Below are positions 10,694 to 20,083 of a stretch of 39,729 bases of DNA, in pieces. The stretch's first letter is position 1, and every line of letters starts with the position of its first letter. The notes beneath the pieces were generated by a model, which saw only the letters and a list, made by a program, of their open reading frames with translations, searched no databases and was not told the DNA's origin. This DNA comes from an uncultured Gammaproteobacteria bacterium (lineage in GTDB: Bacteria > Pseudomonadota > Gammaproteobacteria > GCA-002705445 > GCA-002716945), in contig CACLCV010000006.1 in assembly GCA_902605525.1 (NCBI GenBank), positions 1 to 39,729 on the forward strand, read 5' to 3'. The translations under genes and the position numbers were made by a program.

Positions 10694-11785
10694 ATGAAAA
10701 TTAATAAAGTACTGGCTCTATGTTTATCTCCTGACCAGGGTGGGCTGGAGTTATATTTTACAAAACTTGCTCAGCATTATAGGAATAAGGGCGATAAAAT
10801 GCATGCCGCCTGTGTGAAAAAATCATATATTTCTAAAATTATCACTAACAACAAAGTTGAATGTACGCCCAAAGGTGTTTTCAAATATTTAATCAACTTT
10901 TTTGTGTTAAGGAAATACATTATCAACAATAAATTAAATATTATTCACGTAAGTTGGTCTAAAGACATTTATATAGCAGTGATACTAAAGTTATTAACAC
11001 CTGGAGATATCAAGATAATTTATTATAGACAAATGAAAATATCTCATTCAAAAAAAACCTTCTATCATAAATTCTTTTATAGAAACATAGACTTAGTTTT
11101 AGTTATAACAGATAAACTATGTGAAGAAGCTTATAGGAATCTGCCAATAGATAAAGATAAAGTTCAAAAACTTATATATGGTATCAGTAAACCAAAATCG
11201 GAAATGAAATTAAATAAATCAGATTTTATGATGAGCAATAATATTGACCCAAAAATATTTTCTATTGGTATATTTTCACGTGTTGAAGAACAAAAAGGTC
11301 AACACCTTGTTTTGGAGGCTATGAATATTAGCTCAAATAAGATGCAACTGTGTATTATTGGACACATCATGTCTAAACAATACAAAGAAGATTTACTTAT
11401 CAATGCTAAAATATATCACTTAACCAACTATTTAAAATTTATTAACTTTGTGGATTCACCAATGTCATTCATGCCATTTTTTGATTTAGTGATACTGCCT
11501 ACTTACGAGGAAACATTTGGACTAGTTGCTGCAGAAGCAATGATTATGGGTGTACCAGTTATTGGAAGTGATGCCGGTGGTGTACCAGAAATTATCTCAC
11601 ATGGTACTAATGGCCTTTTATTTGATACAAAAAATGCTAGCGACCTTTCAAAAAAAATTGATACATTGTATGAAAATAAAACTTTAAGGGATTCACTGGT
11701 TTCTAATGCATCTAAATATGCTTATGAGCAGTATGATTATGATAAACATTTTGATAAATTAGAGAAAATATTTGACGCTTTATAA
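10694..11785 (+). CDS. Glycosyltransferase family 4 (GT-B)
   Basis: GIFSRVEEQKGQHLVLEAM, PTYEETFGLVAAEAMIMGVPVIGSDAGGVPEII motifs. Confidence 0.9.
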   Translation: MKINKVLALCLSPDQGGLELYFTKLAQHYRNKGDKMHAACVKKSYISKIITNNKVECTPKGVFKYLINFFVLRKYIINNKLNIIHVSWSKDIYIAVILKLLTPGDIKIIYYRQMKISHSKKTFYHKFFYRNIDLVLVITDKLCEEAYRNLPIDKDKVQKLIYGISKPKSEMKLNKSDFMMSNNIDPKIFSIGIFSRVEEQKGQHLVLEAMNISSNKMQLCIIGHIMSKQYKEDLLINAKIYHLTNYLKFINFVDSPMSFMPFFDLVILPTYEETFGLVAAEAMIMGVPVIGSDAGGVPEIISHGTNGLLFDTKNASDLSKKIDTLYENKTLRDSLVSNASKYAYEQYDYDKHFDKLEKIFDAL

Positions 11786-11787
11786 AA

Positions 11788-12549
11788 ATGAATAAAATAA
11801 CAGGCACAATAATAACTCTCAATGCTGAAAAATATATTGAAAGAGCTATAAGAAGTTTACAAAGTATTTGCGACGAGGTAATTGTCCTTGATTCTGAAAG
11901 TACAGATCTAACAAGAGAGATAGCAGTGAATTCTGGAGCCAAGGTATTTGTTCAACCTTTCTTAGGAGATGGTGACCAAAAAAAAGAAGCCTCTAAATTT
12001 TCGAAAAATAATTGGATATTTAGCATGGATGCCGATGAATATTTAGCAAATGACCTAATAGAATTTGTTAAAACAATCAATCTTAGTGATGATTATGATA
12101 GTTATTCATTTCGTAGAAAAAATTACTGTGGGAATGAATGGATAAAAGCAGCTGGATTTTATCCTGATGAAGTTACAAGATTGTATAACAAAGCCAAAGT
12201 AAATTATGATACAAGATCAGATCATGCTGCTGTAACAAGTATTAAAAGATTTAGATCAAAATCACATATCATACATAATACATACGAGTCCATGGATGAA
12301 TGGGTTGAGAAGATAAATTTTAGAAGTAGTATGAGTGCCAAACAACTTTTTAAAGATGGAGTTAAAGCATCTTCAATCAGACCAATAACAAGATCTATTT
12401 TCGCGTTTTTTAAAAAATTAATTATCAAAGGTGGGATTTTTCAAGGAAAAAATGGTTTTAAAGTAGCACTTACAACTATGTTCAACACTTATCTAAAATA
12501 CACAAAGTTAAATGATATTTATGACAAAGAAAATAGTTCAAATAAATAA
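11788..12549 (+). CDS. Glycosyltransferase family 2, WaaE/KdtX-like LPS core
   Basis: GTIITLNAEKYIERAIRSLQSICDEVIVLDSESTDLT; SMDADEYL; EVTRLYNK. Confidence 0.85.
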   Translation: MNKITGTIITLNAEKYIERAIRSLQSICDEVIVLDSESTDLTREIAVNSGAKVFVQPFLGDGDQKKEASKFSKNNWIFSMDADEYLANDLIEFVKTINLSDDYDSYSFRRKNYCGNEWIKAAGFYPDEVTRLYNKAKVNYDTRSDHAAVTSIKRFRSKSHIIHNTYESMDEWVEKINFRSSMSAKQLFKDGVKASSIRPITRSIFAFFKKLIIKGGIFQGKNGFKVALTTMFNTYLKYTKLNDIYDKENSSNK

Positions 12550-13122
12550 TAAGTCTTTTTCACAATCAATATCTTTCAATTTCCGTACAAAGCCGTAACT
12601 TATTTTATGTCCCTTGCAACTAGCTTTTAAGTCATCAATTAAGATGGTGTCCATATTTAGATTTTTGAAAATATAGTGAGCATTAGCTTTAACACCCACA
12701 AGATAAAATCCTCCATCATTTGAAGGGCCAAATACACAATCATGTTTATTTAATAAATTAATACACTCAGATATTTCATCAACACTTATAGATGGAATAT
12801 CTGAACCTATCACTAATCTTTTTTCAAACTTTACATCTTTTTGATTTAAAATTGAGTATATCTTATCACTAAGTTTTCCTCTTCTTTGGATCTTAAGATT
12901 AATGTTATATTTTTTTGAAAGCTTTTGAAGAAACAAGCCATCTTTCTTTGGAAACAAATAGAGTAGGTTTGTAGTATTGAATTTCGATACAATATTACAT
13001 GTCTTATCAAGCATAAGCTTTGCTAAATACTTTCTTTCTTCTTTTGGCAATAGTGCCTTCAATCTAGTTTTGCATTCAGCAAAATCAGGATTTTTTGACA
13101 TAATGTTGATTATTATACTCAT
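12538..13122 (-). CDS. rSAM/selenodomain-associated transferase 1 (TIGR04282/DUF2064-like)
   Basis: KTRLKALLPKEERKYLAKLM, LVIGSDIPSIS, DCVFGPSNDGGFYLVGV; adjacent to transferase 2 and the rSAM. Confidence 0.85.
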   Translation of the reverse strand: MSIIINIMSKNPDFAECKTRLKALLPKEERKYLAKLMLDKTCNIVSKFNTTNLLYLFPKKDGLFLQKLSKKYNINLKIQRRGKLSDKIYSILNQKDVKFEKRLVIGSDIPSISVDEISECINLLNKHDCVFGPSNDGGFYLVGVKANAHYIFKNLNMDTILIDDLKASCKGHKISYGFVRKLKDIDCEKDLLFI

Positions 13123-13790
13123 TTATAAATATTGGCTAAGAATTTATCATTTACACCAAGGTAATATAAGAGTCTTAATAATCTCATTAAAAAGATTGTT
13201 CTAAAAAATCCATACTCTTCCCATCTTCTTGATGAAGTTATAGCTAGCCCCTTAATTAGATTTGGTTTACTTAATTTCTTTATTCTGTTAGAAAACTCTA
13301 TATCTTCCATTAAATATATTTCTTTAAAACCTTTTACTCTGTAAAAAAAATTATTCTCCACAATCATAACTTGATCGCCTGTCGCGTAATTAAATAATCT
13401 GCTTCTTATGTTTATAAGCGTAGATAGTATCGTGTATTTAAAATTATTTGATTTTATTTTGATATTAAAAAACCCCCATTGAATATTTTTATTAATCTTT
13501 TTAAGATGGTTTATTGCATCATTATCCAGTATGGTATCTGCATGAAGAAATACTAAGTACTTCCCGCTGGCATGTTTTGCTCCTAAATTAAATTGTTTTG
13601 CCCTAGAAGGTTCAGATATGTATACATTACATGATAATGTTTTGGCAATATTTACCGTAGAATCATGGCTTCCCCCGTCAACTACTATCAATTCAGCATT
13701 TAGGTATTTTCTTATTTTTTTTAAAAAAATTAGATTTGATAAAAGTGTTTGTTCCTCATTAAGTGTTGGAATAATAAAAGAAAGATTCAT
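13119..13790 (-). CDS. rSAM/selenodomain-associated transferase 2 (TIGR04283-like GT2)
   Basis: SFIIPTLNEEQTL, VVDGGSHDST, SRAKQFNLGAKHASGKYLVFLHADT, NIRSRLFNYATGDQVM, LMEDIEFSNRIKKL, TSSRRWEEYGFFRTIFLM. ORF track start 13814; internal ATG at 13790 removes the overlap with the upstream gene. Confidence 0.9.
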   Translation of the reverse strand: MNLSFIIPTLNEEQTLLSNLIFLKKIRKYLNAELIVVDGGSHDSTVNIAKTLSCNVYISEPSRAKQFNLGAKHASGKYLVFLHADTILDNDAINHLKKINKNIQWGFFNIKIKSNNFKYTILSTLINIRSRLFNYATGDQVMIVENNFFYRVKGFKEIYLMEDIEFSNRIKKLSKPNLIKGLAITSSRRWEEYGFFRTIFLMRLLRLLYYLGVNDKFLANIYK

Positions 13791-13792
13791 GC

Positions 13793-14743
13793 TTATATTG
13801 TTGTTCCTCCACAACTACTTCCGGATCCAGCGGTACAACCATAACAATGGTCTCCGGTTGATATCTCTCTATTATGTAGATATTTTTTTGTCATCTTGGT
13901 GATATGAGTTTCTTTACCTGATAAGTTCATTTTGAGCATTTGATTGAAATCACAATCAAAGACGTTTCCTTTATAGTCAATGCTAATTAACTCTTTACAC
14001 ATTACATTTTCTTTAGCTTTTTCTGAAAATGATGATATTAGAAGTTTCATATAGCTATTAAACTTACCTTGGCTTACTAATGTGCTACCAAATCTATTAA
14101 TTGGCATATTTGTAATTGTAAACAAGTTATTGAACTCGATGTCAAAACTCTTTCTAAGATATGTCTTATACTCCTTTTCGAGTTTAATTTGTGAAGGAGG
14201 TAGAACAGGACCTTGTGGGTTGTAGACTAGATTTAAAATTAGATCTTTCTTAATCCCATATCCCATATTATTCAGTAGTCTTAATGCATTAATACTCTCA
14301 TCAAACACACCTTTACCTCTTTGACGATCTACATTTTTTTTTATATAACAAGGTAAGGAGGCAATAATTTCTATTTTATGTTTTACAAAAAAACTCGGTA
14401 AATCTTCCATGCCATCTTCATTGAGTATAGTCAAATTACATCGATCAATTATACGAATATCATGTTGTCTTAATTCCTTAACCATATATTTAAAATACTT
14501 ATTTATCTCAGGAGCGCCTCCTGTCAGATCAACTTTTTCGATATTATTATTAACAGCAAAATTGATTACATTATCTATGGTTTTTTTATCCATCATTTCT
14601 TTTCTTTTTGGACCGGCATTTACATGACAATGAAGACAGCTTTGATTACACTTATAACCTAAATTAACCTGGATGGTTTTAAGACAAGACCTTCTAATGC
14701 TTGGGAAATTCGTATTTTTAATAAGGGGATAAATCTTATGCAT
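13793..14743 (-). CDS. ArsS-like radical SAM/Cys-rich domain protein (TIGR04167-like)
   Basis: rSAM motif CNQSCLHC; LTGGAPEINKYF; C-terminal Cys-rich HCYGCTAGSGSSCGG. ORF track extends to 14806; start likely ATG 14743 or TTG 14764 (SD-like GGAGGA upstream of the latter). Confidence 0.88.
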   Translation of the reverse strand: MHKIYPLIKNTNFPSIRRSCLKTIQVNLGYKCNQSCLHCHVNAGPKRKEMMDKKTIDNVINFAVNNNIEKVDLTGGAPEINKYFKYMVKELRQHDIRIIDRCNLTILNEDGMEDLPSFFVKHKIEIIASLPCYIKKNVDRQRGKGVFDESINALRLLNNMGYGIKKDLILNLVYNPQGPVLPPSQIKLEKEYKTYLRKSFDIEFNNLFTITNMPINRFGSTLVSQGKFNSYMKLLISSFSEKAKENVMCKELISIDYKGNVFDCDFNQMLKMNLSGKETHITKMTKKYLHNREISTGDHCYGCTAGSGSSCGGTTI

Positions 14744-14757
14744 AATTATAGTTAAAT

Positions 14758-14770
14758 GATACAATGTATC
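14758..14770. repeat. Hyphenated palindrome GATACA-a-TGTATC in the divergent rSAM/tldD intergenic region
   Basis: Perfect 6+1+6 inverted repeat read directly from sequence. Confidence 0.6.
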
Positions 14771-14782
14771 CTCCACTAAATC

Positions 14783-16216
14783 ATGAAAAATGAATTTATA
14801 AATCAAATAAACAGCTATCTTCCAAACGTTGACTATTGCTCTTTCCGTTTTGTAAGCAAATATACGAATGTTTTATCGGTTACAAGAAATGTCTTAGAGC
14901 CGATTGAGATCATAGAAGATGAAGGCCTGATGGTAACGGTAATTCATAACGGTGGATATGGTTATTCTGCGACGAGCGACTTGACTAGGGAAGGAATATT
15001 GAAAGCGACAGAAGAGGCAAAGAATTGGTCTGCATTTACAAAAGGTAACTTAATTCATCAGCCCACTCCTCCAGCGGATATCATTAATAATGGCAAGTAT
15101 TTTACTCATGAGCAAGATACTTGGGCCAAAGAGTCAAACAAAGATAAAGTTGATTATCTATATGAAATTAATAAAGCTTTAAAGTCTAAACCAACAATTT
15201 CAAACTGGGGAGCAAGCTTTAGATACAATAAAATTGAAACTTTATTTACAGATACAAATGGAAGTAAATTTAGACAAAATATCTCGTACATACTTCCCCA
15301 ACTAATTGCATGTGCCGAATATAAAAAAGAAATCCAAACTAGAACATATGGGGGCCATGCTCATGCTAGACAGATTGGTTATAATTTTATTAAAGACTCA
15401 AATTTAATTGATACAGCAACGTCAATTGCAAATGATGCAATAGAACTGTCTATGGCACCAAACTGTCCAAGTAAAAAATGCGATGCGTTAATAGCGCCTG
15501 ATCAAATGATTTTACAAATTCACGAATCTATCGGACATCCACTAGAATTAGATAGAATATTAGGTGATGAGAGAAATTATGCTGGCTCAAGTTTTGTTAA
15601 TCTTGATATGTTTGGCAAATATAAGTATGGATCTGAAAAGCTGAACATATCTTTTAATCCTGAACAAGAATCAGAACTTGCATCGTATAATTTTGATGAT
15701 GATGGAACTCCAGCTCAAAAAAAATATCTAATCCAAAATGGATTACTAAAGAAACCAATAGGTAGCTTTTATTCCGCTCAAAGAGCTGAACAAGATTATG
15801 TTGCTTGTTCAAGAGCCACAAGTTGGAATAGACCACCTATCGATAGAATGGGTAATATTAACATGGAGCCAGGCGATACTCCTTTGTCTGAAATGATAGC
15901 AGCTATCGAAGATGGAATTTTATTAGAAACGAATAATTCATGGTCTATTGACGATTATAGGAATAAATTTCAATTTGGCTGTGAAAAAGGAACCATCATC
16001 AAAGATGGAGAGATGAGAGGAGTAGTAAAAAATCCAAACTATCGTGGTATCACTAAAGATTTCTGGCATAACTTAGCCATGGTCGGTGATGAATCATCTT
16101 ATTCCATCCTTGGTACAGCAAATTGTGGAAAGGGAGAGCCTAATCAAACTATCTTTGTAGGCCATGCAACACCGTCTTGTTTGTTTAAAGATATTGATGT
16201 TTTTGGTGGAGAGTAA
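14783..16216 (+). CDS. TldD/PmbA-family metalloprotease, TldD-type (HExxxH)
   Basis: HESIGHPLELDRILGDERNYAGSSF, QIGYNF, GCEKGTIIKDGEMRGVVKNPNYRGI; paired with a TldE-like gene. Confidence 0.88.
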   Translation: MKNEFINQINSYLPNVDYCSFRFVSKYTNVLSVTRNVLEPIEIIEDEGLMVTVIHNGGYGYSATSDLTREGILKATEEAKNWSAFTKGNLIHQPTPPADIINNGKYFTHEQDTWAKESNKDKVDYLYEINKALKSKPTISNWGASFRYNKIETLFTDTNGSKFRQNISYILPQLIACAEYKKEIQTRTYGGHAHARQIGYNFIKDSNLIDTATSIANDAIELSMAPNCPSKKCDALIAPDQMILQIHESIGHPLELDRILGDERNYAGSSFVNLDMFGKYKYGSEKLNISFNPEQESELASYNFDDDGTPAQKKYLIQNGLLKKPIGSFYSAQRAEQDYVACSRATSWNRPPIDRMGNINMEPGDTPLSEMIAAIEDGILLETNNSWSIDDYRNKFQFGCEKGTIIKDGEMRGVVKNPNYRGITKDFWHNLAMVGDESSYSILGTANCGKGEPNQTIFVGHATPSCLFKDIDVFGGE

Positions 16217-17541
16217 TGAGAGAGTATTTTGAAAATATTACTAAAGAATTATTTAAAAACATAAAAAGTAATGAGCTTTTAATTATTAATTTCGATGCTG
16301 AAGAATCAAAATTTGTCAGACTAAATAAGGGTAAAATAAGACAAGCTGGAAGTGTTAAACAAATTTCAATGACACTAAGTTTATCTACAAAAGATAAAAG
16401 AAATTTAAAATCATATGTAAGGCTCAATGGAAGTTTTGAAAGAGATATATCCACGCTAATAAAAACTCTCAATTACTTAAGAAGGGAGTTGCCGGATTTG
16501 CCTAAGGATCCATATATGATGTTTTCCACATCTGTTCATTCAACTGAGATATCTTCTGAAAAGCAAAGTACTAGTGATGAAGTAATTTTAGAACACATAT
16601 TGAATAGCGCAACTAAGCTAGATTTAGTAGGAATATTTTCATCAGGATCAATTTATACTGGACTAGCAAATTCATTAGGTCAAAAAAACTGGCATGAAGA
16701 TTATTCCTTTAGCTTTGACTATTCTATTTATAACAAAAATAATAATGCTATAAAGCTTAACTACTCATCAAAAAAATGGAATAAAGAAGATTATGATTTT
16801 ATTCTTAACAAAGGTATAGAAAAGTTAGCTATACTATCGAATCCAGAGAAGAAAATTACTACTGGAGAATACAGAGTATACCTTGAGCCATCTGCACTTA
16901 ATGAAATCATAGATATGATGGCATGGGGAGGATTTAGTTATAAATCCAATAAAATTGGAACTAGTCCTCTTCATTTATTAAATAAAAAAGAAAGAAAACT
17001 AAATGAACTTATATCTATAGATGAAAATATAAAAGACGGACTCTCTGCTAATTTTAATTCTGATGGTTTTATAAAGCCTGAGGAGATTAGCATGATTAAA
17101 AAGGGAGAATTTAGAGAATCTTTAACCTCACCTCGTTCGTCACTAGAATATTCAGTAGTTCACAATGCAGCAAGTCCCTCAGAATATCCCTGTTCTATAG
17201 ATATGAGAGCAGGCTCCATAAGTGATGACAAAATCTTAGAGACAATTGATAAAGGAATTTATATAAGTAATCTCTGGTATTTAAACTTTTCAGATAGAAA
17301 TAACGGAAGAATGACAGGACTTACAAGGTTCGGGTGTTTTTTAGTAGAAAACGGCAAGCTTACTGCTCCAATTAATACAATGAGATTCGATGACAGCGTT
17401 TACAGTATGTTGGGTGATAACTTGATCGGTCTCACTTCAAGTAGGGAGCTTCTAATTGACTCTGGAACATATGAGGAAAGGTCAACATCAAGTGCAAGAT
17501 TACCCGGCGCCATAGTAAATAACTTTAAGATGACACTATGA
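16216..17541 (+). CDS. TldE/PmbA-like partner subunit
   Basis: YRVYLEPSALNEIIDMMAWGGFS, C-terminal RLPGAIVNNFKMTL; ATG overlaps the tldD stop. Confidence 0.82.
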   Translation: MREYFENITKELFKNIKSNELLIINFDAEESKFVRLNKGKIRQAGSVKQISMTLSLSTKDKRNLKSYVRLNGSFERDISTLIKTLNYLRRELPDLPKDPYMMFSTSVHSTEISSEKQSTSDEVILEHILNSATKLDLVGIFSSGSIYTGLANSLGQKNWHEDYSFSFDYSIYNKNNNAIKLNYSSKKWNKEDYDFILNKGIEKLAILSNPEKKITTGEYRVYLEPSALNEIIDMMAWGGFSYKSNKIGTSPLHLLNKKERKLNELISIDENIKDGLSANFNSDGFIKPEEISMIKKGEFRESLTSPRSSLEYSVVHNAASPSEYPCSIDMRAGSISDDKILETIDKGIYISNLWYLNFSDRNNGRMTGLTRFGCFLVENGKLTAPINTMRFDDSVYSMLGDNLIGLTSSRELLIDSGTYEERSTSSARLPGAIVNNFKMTL

Positions 17542-18899
17542 TGATTAAAACAAGATTTGCACCTAGCCCTACAGGATGGCTTCATATTGGTGGTGTCAGA
17601 ACTGCACTTTATTCCTGGCTTTATGCAAGGAAGAATAATGGAAAGTTTTATTTAAGGATAGATGATACAGACACCACGAGAAGTTCAGATGAATATAAAA
17701 ATTCCATTATATTTGCTCTAAATCAACTTGGACTTAACTATGATGACGAAATAATTTATCAGTCAAATAGATTCGATCATTATGTAGATAAAATAGAACA
17801 ACTTTTAAATGATGGTATGGCTTATTACGACAAAGTTGAAATAAATGAAAAAACTAAAGAGACAGATCTTTCAGTGCAATTTGAAAATAGACTAAATAGA
17901 AAAGGACATGTAATTCGATTTAGAAATCAAAAACAAAATAGCATAACCATTCATGATTCTGTGCATGGTGAAGTAATATTTGACCCTAAAGTCTTTTTTG
18001 ATGTTGTAATATTAAGATCAAGTGGTGTTCCAACATATAACCTCACATCAGTGGTAGATGATATAGACCTAGGTATAACACATCTCATAAGAGGAGATGA
18101 CCATCTCAGCAATCTTCCTGTTCAGGTGAATTTATTTGAATCGTTTAAAGCCAAAGTTCCATCTTTTTCGCACCTTCCAATGATTCATGGTGTAGATGGC
18201 AAAAGACTATCAAAAAGACATGGTGCAGTTGATATTAATCATTTTTTAAATGAAGGGTACAGAGTAGATGCAATATTAAATTATCTTGCTAAAACTGGAT
18301 GGTCTCATGGAGATCAAGAAATATTTAGTATAGATCAATTAATTGAGCTATTTGATTTAGATAGAATAACAAAGTCAGCTGCTGCATTTGATATTGAAAA
18401 AATGAATTGGTTAAATCAGCATTATATTAAAAATGATTCAATTGAGAATATTGCTGAGCAGATTCTTCCTTTTCTAATAGCCAAAGAGTTACCAAACACA
18501 CCAAAAAATGACAAATATTTATGTGATATTCTACATTTGGGCATAGAAAGAGAATATTCTTTGAAAAATATTGCAAATAGCATTACATACTTTTATGAAA
18601 ATGAGATTAAATATGACCTAGATATCATCACTAAATTTGAAAAAGAACAAACAATAAAAATTCTCAGAGATACAATATCTAAATTATTTATTGTTGATTT
18701 TACCGACAAGCCATCAATAAGTGCATGTGTTAAAGCAACCTGCAAAGATTTATCTCTAAAATTTAAAGATGTAGGCCCTTTGATACGGTTCTCAACTACC
18801 GGAAGGCTCAATGCTCCATCCATTGATGACTTATGTTTTGTGTTAGGAAAAAAAAGAGTAATTGAAAGAATATCAAGATTCCTAGAAATTTATAAATAA
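17538..18899 (+). CDS. gltX: Glutamyl-tRNA synthetase
   Basis: RFAPSPTGWLHIGGVRTALYSWLYAR, LRIDDTDTTRSS, KRLSKRHGAVDI. Confidence 0.96.
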   Translation: MMIKTRFAPSPTGWLHIGGVRTALYSWLYARKNNGKFYLRIDDTDTTRSSDEYKNSIIFALNQLGLNYDDEIIYQSNRFDHYVDKIEQLLNDGMAYYDKVEINEKTKETDLSVQFENRLNRKGHVIRFRNQKQNSITIHDSVHGEVIFDPKVFFDVVILRSSGVPTYNLTSVVDDIDLGITHLIRGDDHLSNLPVQVNLFESFKAKVPSFSHLPMIHGVDGKRLSKRHGAVDINHFLNEGYRVDAILNYLAKTGWSHGDQEIFSIDQLIELFDLDRITKSAAAFDIEKMNWLNQHYIKNDSIENIAEQILPFLIAKELPNTPKNDKYLCDILHLGIEREYSLKNIANSITYFYENEIKYDLDIITKFEKEQTIKILRDTISKLFIVDFTDKPSISACVKATCKDLSLKFKDVGPLIRFSTTGRLNAPSIDDLCFVLGKKRVIERISRFLEIYK

Positions 18900-18904
18900 A
18901 TCTA

Positions 18905-19048
18905 TTACCAGTGAGGGGGCTTGTCTCTTTCATAGTCTATTTTTTGATTTTTTTTATTTCCATACTCATCATAGCTTTGCTTACCTATATCTATTGGTTT
19001 CTTTTTTTTCTTTTTAATTTTCGAGCGATTTGTTTTAATATCTTGCAT
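18905..19048 (-). CDS. Small hypothetical protein (47 aa), ...IDIGKQSYDEYGNKKNQKIDYERDKPPHW
   Basis: Minus-strand ORF below the track's size cutoff; fills the gap between gltX (stop 18899) and divergent DUF2721 (19090); single possible ATG after an in-frame stop. Confidence 0.45.
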   Translation of the reverse strand: MQDIKTNRSKIKKKKKKPIDIGKQSYDEYGNKKNQKIDYERDKPPHW

Positions 19049-19089
19049 AATTTATTTATCATTGGCATGAATAATGCATATGAGCTTAT

Positions 19090-19530
19090 ATGGATGATAT
19101 CAAATTCTTTATATGGTACCCAGCTTTATTATTTCCGGCAATACCGATTATGTTGTTAGTATTTACCAATAAATATACTGCACTAGCAATGCTAATAAGA
19201 AAGTTACACATACTTTCATATGATAATTCGGGTAATTACCTTTCAGCAGAGAGAATACAAATCTTATCATCAAGATTACTCCTTTTAAGATGGATGCAGA
19301 CACTTTCAGGATTATCTTTTCTAATAAATCTCCTAACAATATTTTTTGGCTATTTAGATTTTATGAATATTGCTTTAAATTTATTTGTTGCTGCAGTTTT
19401 TCTTTTATCGATAGCAATCATATTATTCATTATAGAGTCACAACAATCACACTATGCCTTAAATCTTCATATAAGAGATCTTGAAATATACAATAAAAAA
19501 AAAGTTTACGAAGCTAAATCTTATAGATAA
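19090..19530 (+). CDS. DUF2721 family membrane protein
   Basis: FPAIPIMLLVFTNKYTALAMLIRKLH, RIQILSSRLLLLRWMQTLSGLSFLINLLTIFFGY; several TM segments. Confidence 0.75.
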   Translation: MDDIKFFIWYPALLFPAIPIMLLVFTNKYTALAMLIRKLHILSYDNSGNYLSAERIQILSSRLLLLRWMQTLSGLSFLINLLTIFFGYLDFMNIALNLFVAAVFLLSIAIILFIIESQQSHYALNLHIRDLEIYNKKKVYEAKSYR

Positions 19531-19999
19531 TAGGTTTAGTATTTTTAAGTATATTATTTAATTTTTCATTTTTTACAACTGATACAGGGCGAAATTCTTT
19601 ATTTGTCTCAAACAAGTCGTCTCTTTGAGCTTGATTGATAACTATGGAACCCTTTTCACCAGATACAGACCGATGATATGTATTCAAAGGAATTTTCAAT
19701 GCCCCGCTATCACGGTTAAGCTTTATTATCTGATAAGGGCGATCCCAATCAAAATTAATTAATTCGAAAGTTCTAGAACCACTAATAACACGGTTATTAT
19801 CAATCTGATGAGAGTGGATATAAAACTGCTTGTTACCCAATTCATCATTAGGCGGTGATACAGCTGCTGATTCATGTATAACCAAGTCTGATGCATTTGA
19901 CTCTTTTATCGAAATGTCATAAAAAAGCACATTGTCTGTTTTTTTGAATATTTTATGTTTATTAAGTTTAATGGCACTCACATTTTTTAAAATGCACAA
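19514..19999 (-). CDS. Hypothetical cupin-like protein
   Basis: FYIHSHQIDNNRVISGSRTFELINF and LKIPLNTYHRSVSGEKGSIVINQAQRD resemble cupin motifs 1 and 2. Confidence 0.55.
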   Translation of the reverse strand: MCILKNVSAIKLNKHKIFKKTDNVLFYDISIKESNASDLVIHESAAVSPPNDELGNKQFYIHSHQIDNNRVISGSRTFELINFDWDRPYQIIKLNRDSGALKIPLNTYHRSVSGEKGSIVINQAQRDDLFETNKEFRPVSVVKNEKLNNILKNTKPIIYKI

Positions 20000-20083
20000 A
20001 TCATGCCAATATATAGATACGGCATGTTAATTGCATGTTTTACTATAAATATCTATAAAGAGATGAAATTTTTGATTAAAAAT

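Noticed and set aside
8687-13814. Glycosyltransferase cluster as a horizontally acquired island
   Set aside because: No tRNA-adjacent integrase, direct repeats, transposase or obvious composition shift; genes interlock with core hldD/waaF.
13793-14743. Possibility that the ArsS-like rSAM is a selenoprotein
   Set aside because: The C-terminal motif positions are Cys in this copy and the ORF is uninterrupted.
18911-19159. Plus-strand ORF 18911..19159 (82 aa, hydrophobic)
   Set aside because: Phe/Ile-rich antisense frame of an AT-rich region, overlaps the DUF2721 start out of frame, and competes with a more protein-like minus-strand ORF.
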